From: Kappaphycus alvarezii
Lineage: Eukaryota > Rhodophyta > Florideophyceae > Gigartinales > Solieriaceae
Length of the DNA stretch: 64,000 nt
NCBI GenBank assembly: GCA_002205965.3
Contig: NADL03000594.1
Location: 2,356,001-2,420,000, forward strand
Reading direction: 5' to 3'
A program made the translations under genes and the position numbers. The notes under the pieces were generated by a model, which saw only the letters and a list, made by a program, of their open reading frames with translations, ran no database searches and was not told where the DNA came from. Positions 45,695 to 58,528 of the stretch are shown in pieces (position 1 is the first letter of the stretch; each line of letters starts with the position of its first letter).

Positions 45695-46373
45695 GGTCGG
45701 GAGACCATTGTAGTAATGTGGTTGTGGCCACGTGCTACGTTACATGCGAAAAGCGCGCATGCACCTCTCAAGAAAGCCCAGAAAGAAGACGGTGCCCAAC
45801 GATAGTTTTGGACTACTATAGAAATGTAGAGGACAAAGGGTAAAAGGGAAAGAACTACGGGGAGGTAGTGGAGTTCGGCTGGCAAAAGAAAAAACTACCA
45901 CCAAGGTCTGACTTTCCGGGGACAACCCGCCTTACCTGGGTGGTTTACTGTGGGTGAGGTTCAACCCAATAAGTACTAAGTTAGAAATAAACTATGCTAT
46001 CCTACCTACGGTGGCCGACTAACGGAAAAAGTTAGAAAGACGGCCAATTATGAAGGTTAGTGCCCAGACAGTAAGCGGTTGCGGTGCCATCCTCACAGTT
46101 GGGGTGGTGAGGGTGGCGATTGTACAGTCATTTGCCGGCCGACTGTATAGTGAGTAGTCAAAAGGTTAGTTGACAGTAGTTACTGTAAAAGTTAGTTGTC
46201 CACACAGTTGACATGTTAATGTCCTTGTTGTCCATGTACAGTAGTGACCCCGGGGGTAGGAGAGGCTGTCCTACGTTGTGTACCGCAGTTTTCGGTGCGT
46301 CGGCCAGGCCAGGTCATGCCCCCTTTTACCAGCCCCTGTGGCATACCCTTGAAAAACAAATAAAAGTAAGGGT
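45695..46373 (-). repeat. Right inverted terminal repeat of gypsy composite
   Basis: Reverse complement of the left copy, lacking 11 bases present there. On the minus strand it is followed by an unrelated leader of about 580 bp with an AATAAA at about 45600 and then the start of the long minus ORF (45109). Confidence 0.8.
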
Positions 46374-47868
46374 GGCCACTCCCATCATACCGCAATCCCT
46401 ATCGATGAGGTGTCAACGGAAGCTAGAATTCGCTGACGATATCCTGCTGCTACTATGAGGTCCGAACTTAACTATTCCAGTAAGGCTCATTTTTGTAGTA
46501 GCTTATTGATTTTTTCTCTCGGACCGGCTAGCGGCATAGTTATGCGCGTTCCAGGAGCCCTCGGGGATTGGTCATCAATGGATTTTGGGGCACTACCGCC
46601 CTTCTGCAAAGAAATCATTTAAGATTGATGTCGAGACTTACGTTTTGCTGGCGTCTGGCGGTAAAATGCGAAGATCAGGATGTGAGAGGAAAAGTTTGGG
46701 CGGGTAAGAGGGATGGGGCGTTAGGATGTGGTATTGCAGGTATCGAGCAGCTGATTATCGGCGACTCCTACCCATGGCCAGGCCCGGAATTCCCGCTCTG
46801 ACTGGGCTTCAAACACGATCCAGGTGGTTTACAGAAGCGCATGACACTGATCTTTGCACGCGTTGATTGATGGGCCACGGTGCAGTCTCACACGAAAATG
46901 CACCATGGTCTCTCTGTTGCACCATTGGCTCCTGTATCTCGGTCATTACAGTAAGCTTGGCATCCGATGTCATAGTGGCCCATCTGAAGTTTTGGCTACC
47001 CACCCTCAATTGGATCTTTACGAAAAACCAGCCCCCCTCTAGCCAGTCACAGTCCCACACGGTGCGTTTTGCGTTGTCAGGAATCTTCCGGATCACTACC
47101 GTGAATGTGAGAGACCGTTGTTTGCAGTGCTTGCTCGTAGAGGGAAAGTGGCCCAGGAGGGGCAAGCCGGGTCCGGCTGAAGGGACCGTGAAATAGAGTG
47201 ACTACAGTATAGTGGTACTGTAATGAGAGATAACCCTGGTATCCGCGGGATATGGGACAGCTGTCCTTGAGGATTGCCGCCGCCGTGGTACTGTACGTGC
47301 ACTGGACGAGCGAATTTGAGACCGCTGCGGGTCAATAAAAGACGGCCGCTGAGGGCCGACGGAACAGTGCATGCAAGGCACGACACCGATCGTTTTCAGT
47401 GAACACCCCTGTTATATGGTGAGCCTGTTGACATAGTGGCTACCGTCTTCTGTATCTACTGCTTTGTAGCTATCCAAAAGGCTATATAAAGCAGTCCTCA
47501 CTACCCGGTCGGGGCGGAGGTAAGAAAAGAGACTAAAATATACTACTTGCGAATCGTGCTAACAGAATGTTTTAGGAGATCGCTTTATTACATTAATGAA
47601 ATAAGAGACTTCAACGGCATCCCGGGAGACCTGTGTATCCGGTTCCAGTGCCCGGACTTTTTCGCTTCCCCTCGCTGACACTGCGTCTACCAAAAAATGA
47701 TTCTATGTATGCTGGCCATTTGGACGGGGCTCAATAAGTGGGAACGCATCGACGATCACTGTAAATGATTTGCCGGCAGGATCCATCTAGAGCGACGAGC
47801 GATAAAGTACTTCTTGCGGCATACTGCTTGGGCACCAACGTTGCGGTGGCGGTTTTTTTGCTCGGAAT
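46374..47868. other. Region with one coding-like minus ORF
   Basis: The minus frame 46809-47165 (TVVIRKIPDN ... LEGGWFFVKIQLRVG ... TSDAKLTVMTEIQEP) has coding-like composition but no recognised family. Otherwise only short frames. Confidence 0.3.
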
Positions 47869-47879
47869 CAGCCATGTTA

Positions 47880-48125
47880 TGTTTCTAATCCAGTCCAGAT
47901 TGCACCGGTTCCAAGCGGTCGGGTCCTGAAGGCAGTGGTCTCTAGACAGATCCGGTCCTTCCCGCAAGAAATGCTCCCCGGTCCTGTCCAAGCTTTTTAC
48001 CAAATTTAATGTTCCGGTCCTGTCTAGGCTTCGAAACTAGCGTTCCAGTCAGGTGGCAGCCTGAAGATAGAAGTCCGGTCCCATTTGAGGTTCAACCGAA
48101 AATTCCAGATCGAAATCGAACAGTG
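47880..48125. repeat. Subterminal CCGGTCC repeats, left side of a hAT element
   Basis: CCGGTCCTGTC and variants recur at about 47958, 47980, 48013 and 48072, with related CCGGTTCC and CGGGTCCTG. The opposite orientation (CGGACC, GGACCAG) clusters at 53830-54035. Mirror-image subterminal repeats are typical of hAT ends. Confidence 0.5.
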
Positions 48126-48198
48126 TTTTACTCTAGCCACCCCCGAGACTCGATATTGATATTGCGATATTGGAAAGTGTATAGTATGATTATTAGTA

Positions 48199-51100
48199 TT
48201 GCCCAATAAAGAAATCTCGTTTACAGATGTACAGAACTCCTCACATACTGTAAGGCTGTCCAGCGACGATATCCCAGAAAATCCCGGTATGAACACCTCA
48301 GTGGTCAAGGATGCTTTATATTTTCTCGACACTTGGAAAATGACCGGTGGACAGAAGCTAAAGCAGAAAGAAGAGATGACTTTGAGCCAACAGACCCTGT
48401 TTAAGTTTGGATAAGCTTTCATTAAATTTATGCTTGACCGCATCAAGACCTTCTTCGGCGCTTCAATAAGCTAGAGTACAGGGAGGACTCGAAAAATGGG
48501 GTTCAGATTGTTGGTCTCAGGGAAGGACCCCTTGAGGTCGAGGAGGGCGTTTTGGTCTGTAATGGAACTAAGATAAGTCGATTATTCTTAATCAATCTTG
48601 CTAGTAGTGAGCGCGGCAGTGATATTGCCAGTTCCATATGCCAGACGCCAATGGAAGGTGCAGATATTAACAAGATTCTTCTCGCCATCAAGGAATGAAT
48701 TCGTGCAATGGAAGAGAAGAAGTAACACATGCCTTTATGCTGAAGCAAGCTGACGCGAATTTTGAGGAGCTCTTTAATCGGCGAGAATTGCAGTATTGTT
48801 ATGATTGCAAACAAATCTCTCGGCTCTCTCAATGTCAAAAATACACTCCCCACATTGCGGATAATAGGGTTTTATATGCTCCGCCCCCGCGATTTGAAGT
48901 CTGAGCTGTGCGGTTAACGGTTAGGAGTTGCCGAACTTTGTTTAGTCTTAGGATTGGTTTACGCTCAAAACGGGATCATTGGAAACAGCGACATTGAGAA
49001 ATAAGCGGTATAAGGGGTTTTTGAAGGTAAATAAGAAGATGCGGATAAGGAGGCACATGCTCCTGCAACGGAACGAAAAATGTCTCGCACACAGTTCCAC
49101 AGTCGCCAAAATCGGGTCCCTGACGAAGATGACTCCAGGTCAGGCATGAATCCAACTGGATCACTTCTTTAACCCTAGTAGGTGTTTTTTAACGCACTGT
49201 AGAAGTCAAGATTTAGATACAATATCGACAGGTCTTCCCCCTGCTCAGTCCCACACAGACTGGGGAAAGCAACGAAAATTCAGAGAAGGGCGCTCTAAAA
49301 GGAGGACAACCAGGGCAATGTCCGTCATACCTTCCAGACAATAGATTTCGGGAGCAGCCCCGACTAGGTGAGATTATGGCTGATAAAGAATGATTCGAGA
49401 AGAAAGAGTTAGGACTAAAGACGAAACTCAGTATCTCCCAGGCTCCGATAAACCCGGCGTCTCAACAGGAATCGAGCACACAACACTGCCTGCAAACAAC
49501 GAAAACACGTAGTCGAAGAGGAGGAGGCTTTTGCCAAAAGGGATTACTATAGGGTCATGAAGGCGGGCTTCAAGACCGATTATTTTGCCAGAAACCGATA
49601 TGTTCACAGTTGCAGCAGCATTCCCTGCAGTGAGTTTGATACTTTCCAGTCATACGATACATCTCCGCTCAGCGAATGACCTTTCTCGCCACGGGCTGCC
49701 ATATACTCGTTAGATCTATCAGCAGACCTAAAGAAAAAAGGGGGCACGGAAGATACTGCGTCCTAGCGGGGACGCGGTAGTAACGCGACCAACACTGAAA
49801 GGTCAGCAATGAAACATTACATTGCAAATAAGGAGAAGGAAGCTGCAAAATATGAACCGCTGTTTGAAAGCAGCGAAAATTCAGTCGACAGGACAAAAAA
49901 GGCCGCTCAAAAGCGCCTATATGAAGTAGCAGACGAAATTAAAGTAAAGCAAAGCGGAAGTATGGTGACGACGTCTCTGTCCCCGAGGGATCCCCCTAAT
50001 GGGACTCGGATCTCCACGCCACGAAATACCAAACCAGATGCTTGGACCTCACCACCCTCTAGCAGTGAAAATTATCTCTCTAGCTCTTTTAGTGCATTTT
50101 AAAAACCAGATGAAAGTACTTGGACGGGCCTCAAGAACTGAATAAACATGGATGTAGACAAACACGCCCACAAGCTCAAGTTGAACCTCTCGCATAAACT
50201 GGATTTTATCACAGCTTTGCAGTCTAAAGTGTCTTTCCTTGACTAGAAATAAACGAAACCTCAATGATTCGAGTAGCCTGGTTCCCGGTTTTTTTAAAAG
50301 CTCGTAACTCGGCAGTGATGTATATTGTCAACAATCAGGTTGAAACTTCGAGCTTAAGACGCACGAGTAGTATATATAAACAACATGAAAAATGTAGACT
50401 AAGTAGACCTGAGCAAAAGTCCCCAACGTAACGGAGTACATTAAGAATACCTCACGAGAAGACTCACCTTGGGCAGAAAATCCAAAACTTTATCCTTCGG
50501 CACTGATAAGTATTTCTGCGACCACTTCAGTTCCATGGTTAACAGCCTCTCAGTAATGAAAACATCAAACTATATTCCTTTTTAACACCCCCGCCCACAA
50601 TTTATTCTTGTTTTAAATTATGAATCTCCTTACCAAACATGCTAATCAATTCATTGGGTTCCTTCAAAACCAAGCGAATTCTTTGACCCAAAAATCCCGA
50701 AACTTATCCCCCTGGACAATGAAACATCTCTCCCCTTAAGGCATATAACTGGACCAACAGGTCGTCAACCCAAAATTCTCTTGTTCAGAAATGGCGGTAC
50801 CACTTTCCATATATCTTTAATGCCATACCAGACCATCGCCACGTCGTCCTCAGACAAAGCCACTACGTCCTCGCTCAATAATTCGTCATCTCGGAAAATC
50901 CCCCCATTTCATCACTAACACTATCTTCAGACGGTACGGAAGGCGACTCAACCCACGCTGCTTATAATTATCGGAATCCTTATCCACTACTAGGCCCTTT
51001 CTGACCCATCACGGCTCCTCCTCTGCACGCTCTTCAGGTTGAGTGGCCTTGAAGTGCCGAAATCATTTCTCTGCTATCTCTACAACTCTCTGTCCCCGTG

Positions 51101-51532
51101 CATCGCTCAAACCGGCTCATGACACCAGCTGCATCCCTGCATCACCTATGAAGCCTTTTCCATTACTTTATTGTATCTCCATTTCAATCCGACCTTTGCG
51201 CTGCAGCACTGAATGTCTCCGACGTTAGCTTCTCACCCCGCGAGAGGTAAATTTTTCGACTCTTTACCGGTCATTCGTCCTCCTCCTCGGAAGCCAATTC
51301 CTCCCCATTTGCCTACTTACATCCTTCAGTAGTTTCAACGCGTTTGAAGATTGCACCTGTCACAATCGCGGTAAATGGTTTCAAACTGTTTCAAATCACA
51401 AAAACACAGTTTTCTTCCGCAAATACTAATCTAAGGTATGGAGGAAAATGAGACGACCAACATTAAATCAAACAATAGATCGCACATTCTTTACCAAACT
51501 TGCTTAAGCCTTATGGTTCAGCCAATCCCTTA
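48199..51532. other. Decayed transposon interior, short ORF fragments only
   Basis: Coding-like pieces include a plus frame about 48490-48698 (NGVQIVGLREGPLEVEEG ... INKILLAIKE) and 49809-50102 (KEKEAAKYEPLFESSE, Lys/Glu-rich then Pro/Ser-rich). Neither is recognised. From 50110 to 51532 the DNA holds the decayed tail region of the hAT remnant and nothing definable. Confidence 0.35.
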
Positions 51533-53590
51533 AAAAACGCCCTCCCTTATGCTTTTCTCACTAAAATTTATCCTTCTCTCCGAAATTATCAGTCCCGCAT
51601 CCGGAAAACTGCTCTCATTCTCCACACTGCTTGCTTGAACAGCGAGTACTTTACGAGTGGCTCTAGAATGATTAGGTAAGCGCTTCTAGTAAGTGTCCAA
51701 CCACAAAAATGGAACGACAGATTGATCTGCAGTACTGGTGTTGTGAAGAAACTGATCGACTTCATCCCTCGGAGCGAGTGCTAACTTATCTTCTTCTGAA
51801 AAAAAGCGATGAAATGCGAACATATTGTTCACGTTAGGGCATTATTCAACTTCCGCCAATCAACCGAATCTACTGGTACATGCTCCTGTAGGAACGCATT
51901 ATCGCTAATCGTAATTTTTTTGGTCTTTGGATCCATAATTTGAGCCTATCGCACAGTGTCGGAGCATCGGAAAGTTTTGTCGATTCCAGTTTCGATAACA
52001 CCAATCCCGCAATATATTGAAGTGGTGATAGCCGGTCTTCTGTAATTTTTTGCACTTCGTCATGAGTATTTTGTATCCGAGGAGCGTAAAACCGTACGAA
52101 AAATATAGCTGGCCGGAATGATTTCCGTACTGCAGGAAGCTGTCTCCAGAAACTGACAAACTTTTAAGGAGAGATCCCATTGCCCTAGTGTCATTTTCAG
52201 ATTTCATAAATCTCTAACTCTGTTTTTGATTCCATGCAACACTTATAGCCTTATGGACACTGCATATCATCTTAAATGTTGATGATTATCTCGTCTTGAC
52301 ATCCAGGCATGAAAGACAAACTGTATCAAGACTCATATCGACTTTGGGTCACGCAAACATATCTTTGCGCTTCGCAGAACACCTGATTGCCAGAACGACA
52401 GAGCGTAAGGTACGAATTTGATCATTTGCGATAGCCAAACATTGCTTGACTATGATGTTGGTGACATGCGCCACGCATCTCATATGAAAGTTGTTCACAT
52501 CGTAGTTCGTTTGATATTCTGAATTCTATAATCTCATTAGTTTTCTGATGGAGCTAATCATTTCAAATGCATTGTCCGTTTGATACAGTGAATGTTACTT
52601 TCCACCTTCCAAGCGGACAGAATGTGACAAAGAAGCTCGCTCGCTGCAGCACCACTGTGCGGGGTTGTGTATCTCCTGAAGTCACTGTTAATTTTCCAAC
52701 TTTCATCTAGCCAGCGCATAGCTATAGCCAAATATCCTTCGTAGACATTACTTGACAAACACCCACAAATCAAGCTGACTTTCCAAGATATCGACTCAAT
52801 TTTCGTCTTCGTAGAAATCTTAACAGTTCTCAAATTCCTGATGATTTCTCCTGGATATCTTATATGATCTGTTAATGTTGTAATCTTTGTCGATAAAGAA
52901 AATTAGTTGCTTGAACTCCCGGCTTTCCACGATTCGATAAGAGAGAATTTTTGAGCAAATACACATGAAAATTGAACTTTTCACTTCCTAGTGCATGTCC
53001 TTTTTCGGAATACTGCGGACCAATTATACCGTTCTATTCGGAGTTATTCAGCACTTTCCCACGAGATTGGACAGAAATAGTGCGTATCGGCATGTCGTGT
53101 CAATGTAAATGTTGCAGTGTTGAGGATGAATGCCTGCGGGAATTTCACGCAATTGATCTTGACAGTACCTCTAATTTCTTTCATTTTAAATTATTTCAAC
53201 ACTGCGCTCGTCCAATTTTTTGTTTCTCACTGAATTTTTTTCCTTGGCATTACTTGCTGAGGCATTCGTTGCATACTGGCTTTCTTGGTTGTACGAAGGT
53301 GCTAAACAATTGTTTAGCTCGTCTGTCATATGATAGAAATGTCGGTTGTTACGAGCGAAAGCGAAAGGAAACGAAAAGAACTTTTGTTTGTTCCAATGGA
53401 ACTGTATGTACGCCGGCGCCGTACTGGAAAAAGACGAAATTTCAATCGTTTTACATAACTCAAAAAAATCGAAAATAATGTTCGATGCACTTTTCGTTAT
53501 GGCGGAAGCTGCATTCTTGAAATTCCACTTGGGATTACATCCTGCTGTTTGAGAGTCACTACCGTTCAAATTTTGTGATATTGGTGCCAA
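51533..53590 (-). pseudogene. hAT-family transposase, heavily decayed
   Basis: Minus-strand pieces in order: an N-terminal frame at 53186-53590 with a Cys/His-poor finger-like start; AIAMRWLDESWKINSDFRRY with PHSGAAASELL at 52558-52833; MRCVAHVTNIIVKQCLAI near 52460; DVKTRxSSTFKMI near 52290; and the C-terminal dimerisation region with VLAVQASSVENESSFPDAGL and INFSEKSIREGVF at about 51533-51640. These are the hallmark blocks of hAT (Ac-like) transposases. At least ten stops or frame changes. Confidence 0.75.
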
Positions 53591-53681
53591 GCGTTGTCAC
53601 GGTGTATGGATCGAACTTTGCCCTACTCGCTATTTTGGCCCTCCATCAGAAATTTTCAATTTGGCAGCACTTACACACGCA

Positions 53682-53757
53682 AAGAGTAGATAATTGAACC
53701 CTAGACCTTAGCACTGCAGTTCATTACATTAACCAATGAGCTACAGCGCTTACAGGC
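53682..53757 (-). ncRNA. tRNA-like sequence (degraded tRNA or SINE head)
   Basis: On minus it reads TGTAGCTCATTGGTTAATG, a good A box/D-arm, and 25 bases later GGGTTCAATTATC, an imperfect B box/T-arm. Acceptor-stem pairing is poor, so it is not a functional tRNA. It may be a pol III promoter of a SINE inserted near the hAT end. Confidence 0.4.
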
Positions 53758-53814
53758 CCGATTATTTTCGCGAAAAAATTATCTATTAAACGATCCCACA
53801 TAGTTCGAAGCGTC

Positions 53815-54045
53815 ACCAAACCGAAGACCGGACTGTTTACTGGGCGGATCTGGTGCTAAATTTGGGACCAGAAAGATTAGTTTTTAAAAAATCGGACCGA
53901 TTGTTTCACTGAAAATTAAGACCAGGCCGCTAATATATTCATTTTTCAAAGATCGGACCGCACTTTTTATCGCCATCCTTAGAACGGACAGTGAGGTCCA
54001 GACAGTTTCAGACCGTGGTCTGAGACGGACCATGCTGTACTCTAG
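53815..54045. repeat. Subterminal GGACC repeats, right side of the hAT element
   Basis: ATCGGACCG occurs at about 53911 and 53952, with GGGACCAG, AGACCAGG and ACGGACC variants, ending with ACGGACCATGCTG near 54038. Inverted relative to the cluster at 47880-48125. Confidence 0.5.
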
Positions 54046-54059
54046 TCATCAGATACCCT

Positions 54060-55530
54060 CCCAATGTTCAATTTCTCCAGGTTTCTTTTATTTAATAAAA
54101 AATTAATGGTTCTAATCGACTCAGACAGTCCAAAACATAAAATTCCACAGAAAAAGTCTCATTTAACTTGATATGGCAGAAATTAATGGATTTGTCCTGA
54201 ATATGGCGGTTCCTGATGCCAAATGAAAGGTAGGAAAACTTTTCATTTGTCGCTTTGTACAGCATTCCCTGACCTTTACCTCTCTTTGCAGCATTTTATA
54301 GTCTTAACCGAACAGAGCAAACGAAAAATATGCTGAAGGGTACTCAACTAATATCTGAGGAGCGGGCTGAAGTGGCTAGTCTGAAGCAGGCCGGTCTTTC
54401 AATTTCCTCAATTGCCAGACAGCTGCAGCGCTCGAGAACAGTAGTCGCTGCATTCCTCTAGAATAAATATACGTATGTGACGCACAATTAAAGGTCAAAC
54501 AGACGTAAAAAAACGAGTAGGGACGAAAGAAGGCTGCTGCAAGCGGCTTCTAGCTCAACCAAAAGCGCCCATCCACTGCGAAACGAGCTCAATCTACCCA
54601 TCTCAGCAAGCCGAAAGCGAGCGTATCTCAGCGGATCTGCGTTCTTGCGCTACAAAAAATCCAAACTCAGCCTCCGCTTCTGCAGTGACACCGAGACCCC
54701 CGAATCAAATTTACAAGGTCTCATTCAGACAAGGACAAAAGTTGGTGTGACCGAGCCGTCTAGAATAGCGAAAAGCGGTTCGATTGCGATGGGCCTGATT
54801 GGATCAAATGCTTGTGGCGTGATTTACGGAGGGAAGAACTGGTTTTACCAAAGCACCAACATGGGGGAAACGGAGTCATGGTTTGGGCAGTATTTTGCTC
54901 TCAAGTTAGCGCAAGCTCATGTCAGACTAAATGGAGATGATTACGTGAGGGTGCTGGAGAAAGAGTCACTGGGTTGTAGAGATGAGAAACTGCTGATTAA
55001 TTGGATTTTTATGCATGACAATTCCCCTGCCCATTCTTCAAAGGTTGCTTCATAATGGTTTTAGGAGCAAGGAACTCGCGTACTGGATTGGCCAGCATAG
55101 TAAAGTGATCTAAATATGCTCGAGAATCTATGGGTAACACTAGCTAGGGCTGCTCATGCTAATGCAAGGCAGTTCAAGAGAACCTCTGAATTAATGGATT
55201 TTATTTCGGATTGTTGGAACAAAATTGACGAGAACTCAGTCTAAAGAATGCTCAAATCAATGCAAAATCTGTTCATTGAGGTCATTGCTAGACAGAGTGG
55301 AATGAAAAACTACTAGTTGTGACGATTAATGCACGTTAGTCTGATAATCTGCGTAGTGTCTTATACCATCAGTCACCGCAATTACAAGGACTTCAAGATT
55401 AAGTCTTCTCATATCGCATTAAGTCAAGTCGAATGTGTGTTTTTTTATTTTTTTGGACCGTCAGAGGCGATTAGAATCAGCTGTTTTTTATTAAATAAAA
55501 GTAACATGAAGAAATTGAACTTTTAAGGGG
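54060..55530 (+). mobile_element. Tc1/mariner element, first copy, decayed
   Basis: Imperfect terminal inverted repeats of about 75 bp: left 54066-54135 against right 55450-55520, sharing GTTCAATTTC/GAAATTGAAC at the outer end and TTTATTTAATAAAAAA inside. A transposase lies between. The TA duplication could not be placed with confidence. Confidence 0.75.
54330..55318 (+). pseudogene. Tc1/mariner transposase, first copy
   Basis: N-terminal helix-turn-helix LISEERAEVASLKQAGLSIS (54346 on), a basic RKKTSRDERRLLQAAS region, then after frame changes GGKNWFYQ, MHDNSPAHSS (second catalytic Asp, about 55012) and WPA..SDLNMLENLW (third catalytic Asp; tandem stops at 55099-55105). The longest intact frame is 54645-55055. 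Not functional. Confidence 0.8.
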
Positions 55531-58528
55531 TTTCATGTGACAACAGTCAGGAATGTGCTGTAAGATCCCCTGTGGAATAATTAAAAATTCCAAATCTCAT
55601 TTAACTGAAAAGGACACTATCAAAACCCCTCCTTAAACAAGGTTACGGCAACGGTGCACGATAAATCACATAAAAATAATCAAAGCTAGTCTCATGATAC
55701 CAAAAAGATTCCCAAAGATCGAAAATTGTCATCAAAACATAAGTATCGACGTCTTTATCCAGAAAAATTGCGTTGATTAAGATCATAAAAAGTTGTCTGA
55801 ACTGGTTTTTGCTCGGGAGAAGGACAAAGAACTACAAATATCTACCTTAGAGACCACCTCCTGATTAAAATACGATGACCAAGTTAGAGAAGGCCATAAA
55901 AATTTAACGTGTTCAAAGATTTGAAGATAGGTAAGTAAGAGCGAGAGCAGACAATATTAAGCATCTAAACATTGGTCTGAGGTGCTCTGAATCGTATGGA
56001 CTCATATATTATGGGAACGAGCAAGACACAAAGGCTCAGTTTGACTGCACGCCTCAACATGTCTCATTCGTTATCATTCAGGACTTTATCGATCAATTAC
56101 ATCAGTATCCCCTCGTTTATCGTCATATACGATCTCCTGAAACTTCTACCACTTGACTAAAGAGTAGTAGGATTCAAGCGTAGTCATGGACTGACGATCA
56201 GTAAGAATCTGGGTTGAGACTGGCGCCAAAAGTTGCTCAAACCATATGGTTAAAGAATCTCTATTGCTCCTCTCCTCGAGCGGTTCGATTAGTGGTACAG
56301 GATGGGCCTCGAAACTCTCGATGATGTATTGCTCACCTTAAGATACAGGGAGAAGTACTTAGTCTTTCTATCCAGGACTTCGTTAAGAATTTGATATAGT
56401 AAGGAGGAACCGAAAAACTTCTTTGAAATCTGAAAGCTGAGGACATTTACTATATAAAATGTCGGGGGATTGCCTTTGCGGATCTTGAAACCAATATTCG
56501 GGCCTCCTACCCCAGAAGAAGTAGATTTCCTGTACATTTCGATGACAGGAAGCAAATTACCAAGGTGGAACCATGAGTGTAACCGTGGATGTCAATTGAG
56601 GTGCCAAGTACTTCACCTTATATTGAACGCCTAATCTCACCGACATAAACAATTTTCGCCCTAACACCTACACTAAGGCGTTTCAACAGTTGGTCAATCC
56701 TATAATTTGTTGTATAGATCCGCTGTATGTTCTCATAATGCAACAGTTGGTTGCAGCTCGGCGAAGTGTTTAAAATAGAAATGGTACGGTTCCAAGAGAG
56801 GTGTATCGTCAGCGATAGAGTTGTTAACGACGAAGTTGAGGTTAATCAATTTTTTAGGGTGTTGATTGACTGTAAAAGGGATTTTTTTCACCCATCAATC
56901 CAGAACTGTCCTTTATTTATACCTTTGAAATCATCTAATATTTAGTCACAGCACACTTTTTCCAGTTGGATTGTATATTCATGTACATGTAACTAGTATC
57001 TATCGGACACCACATACAGGTACATGAGGACAAACTTTCTCATACGTGGACGAAGTTTAGGCCTAGATATTTTAATAACAAATATTTTCGTAATCATCTT
57101 TGCTAACATATACCTCAAACAGTAGTAAAGCTCGATCAAAACAATTTCGGAAAATTAAACGCTGACCAGGGCATAAACCACTTATTTTCTTCGGAGGAAC
57201 TTCGATTATTTTTTCAATATGCCATATACTATCTCTAAGTATCTGAAGGTGGATATCTCATCCTTATTTTCTGTAGTTGACGCTTATAAGCACCTACTTA
57301 CTGTAATTCTATTTTTTTGGAATTAATTTTTAGTAAATATTTACGGACTCAAAAATGTTGTTTTTAATCGCCACCAATATAGTAAACAACAGTATGACAA
57401 AGATTTCTGTCCTCATATGAAAACAGTGTGTGCCTTATATGAGTAAATTCCTATCTCGGAGAGACACTAGATACTTCTAGTGACAGTACCTAGGACTTAA
57501 CAGCGATTAAGGCCACACGAGTCGGATCAAAATGTAAAATATACGGATGCAAACGCATATGTGTACAGTCCCAGAGAATCATATCTTCTATCTTTTTTGA
57601 ATATCCTCAGCACTTGCCTCAATTATGAGAAAGAAATAACCTGTATGTTGAACAATACGTTGATCATGTGCAGAGCACAGTCAAAGCATCATTGACATGT
57701 GCCCGGTGCATGCGTGAGAGTCACACACTTTTGAGAACTCTTTCCCATCTCAACTATCTTGGCGTTTTCTGCAAACAATTACGGATTGCCAATATGAATT
57801 GGAAAATATAATCTCGGACTTGATAAACCAAGAGTCCACGGAAAGTAAGCGCGTCTTTCATTCAACTGTCCAGGGAATGTTTGAGCATATCCATCTTTCT
57901 GCTCAATCACAAAATCTGTAACAGAAAAATCTAGATTACAACAGAAGTCTTCAGCCGTCTTCCCTATAATTCAGCAGAACTTCGGTCGGCTCCTCCCTCA
58001 CAGCGATTTCCATGTCGCAATGCTACCAGTGAAACGAAATGGAAAGGTCAGAGCTAGGGAGCTGGTGTCGAAGGAACTTCAAATAGTCAATGTCCGGTCC
58101 CCTCTGTCCTGGTGCTCGTACAGGGCCTGTTATTTATACAGGCATTTTGAACCCAGGTTGTGCGCCGGAACAGCGCAAAATTAAAGTTCTAGAAAATTTC
58201 GAAAATACGTGGCCATTCAATTAAATTGAATGGCCCAAAATTAATACCAAAAATAACGGCAATCGTGGGCCATTTGTCAGCAAAAGCACGGCGCAGATCT
58301 TGATTGCCACAACAAGAACATCTGCTAGACTGCTTTTCATACCAGTGACAAGATTCTCATCCTCATCTCAAAATCGCGGCCAGCGGAGCAGTCAAAGTGC
58401 CACGCGAACACATTTCGGACGGAGATGTGGCGATGAATGCGTCCAAACTCTGAAACACGGCAGTCTGCGGTATGGTTATTGGGTACATCTAGGTCCTGCT
58501 GGCAGTGATGGAATTACAAGAGGAACTG
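55531..58528. other. AT-rich region without supported gene
   Basis: No recognisable coding motif; minus frame 56289-56555 is unrecognised. A perfect 25-base palindrome with 12-bp arms lies at 58211-58235 (GGCCATTCAATT arms around one A). Frame 58300-58545 on plus is coding-like but unidentified. Confidence 0.4.

Larger units (their letters stand above)
33003..46373. mobile_element. 13.4-kb Ty3/gypsy composite with inverted terminal repeats
   Basis: Bounded by about 680-bp repeats in INVERTED orientation (33003-33685 and 45695-46373, about 95% identical by eye, with one 11-bp gap). The left 7.5 kb carries a plus-strand chromovirus-type gag-pol; the right 3.3 kb carries one long decayed ORF on minus. 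Normal LTR elements have direct repeats. Two convergent 5' halves of related LTR elements joined tail to tail, or a distinct inverted-repeat retroelement, would both explain it. No target duplication was found at the outer ends. All ORFs are broken. Confidence 0.75.

Noticed and set aside
46420..46458. FADDILLLL resembling the catalytic box of a non-LTR reverse transcriptase
   Set aside because: No other RT motif is present upstream or downstream in any frame; too short to support a LINE.
46867..47196. Plus-strand 109-codon frame
   Set aside because: The minus-strand frame of the same stretch looks more protein-like; neither is recognised, so only the minus one is mentioned.
47440..47500. 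Possible tRNA near GTAGCTATCCAAAAGGC
   Set aside because: No A/B box spacing and no cloverleaf pairing.
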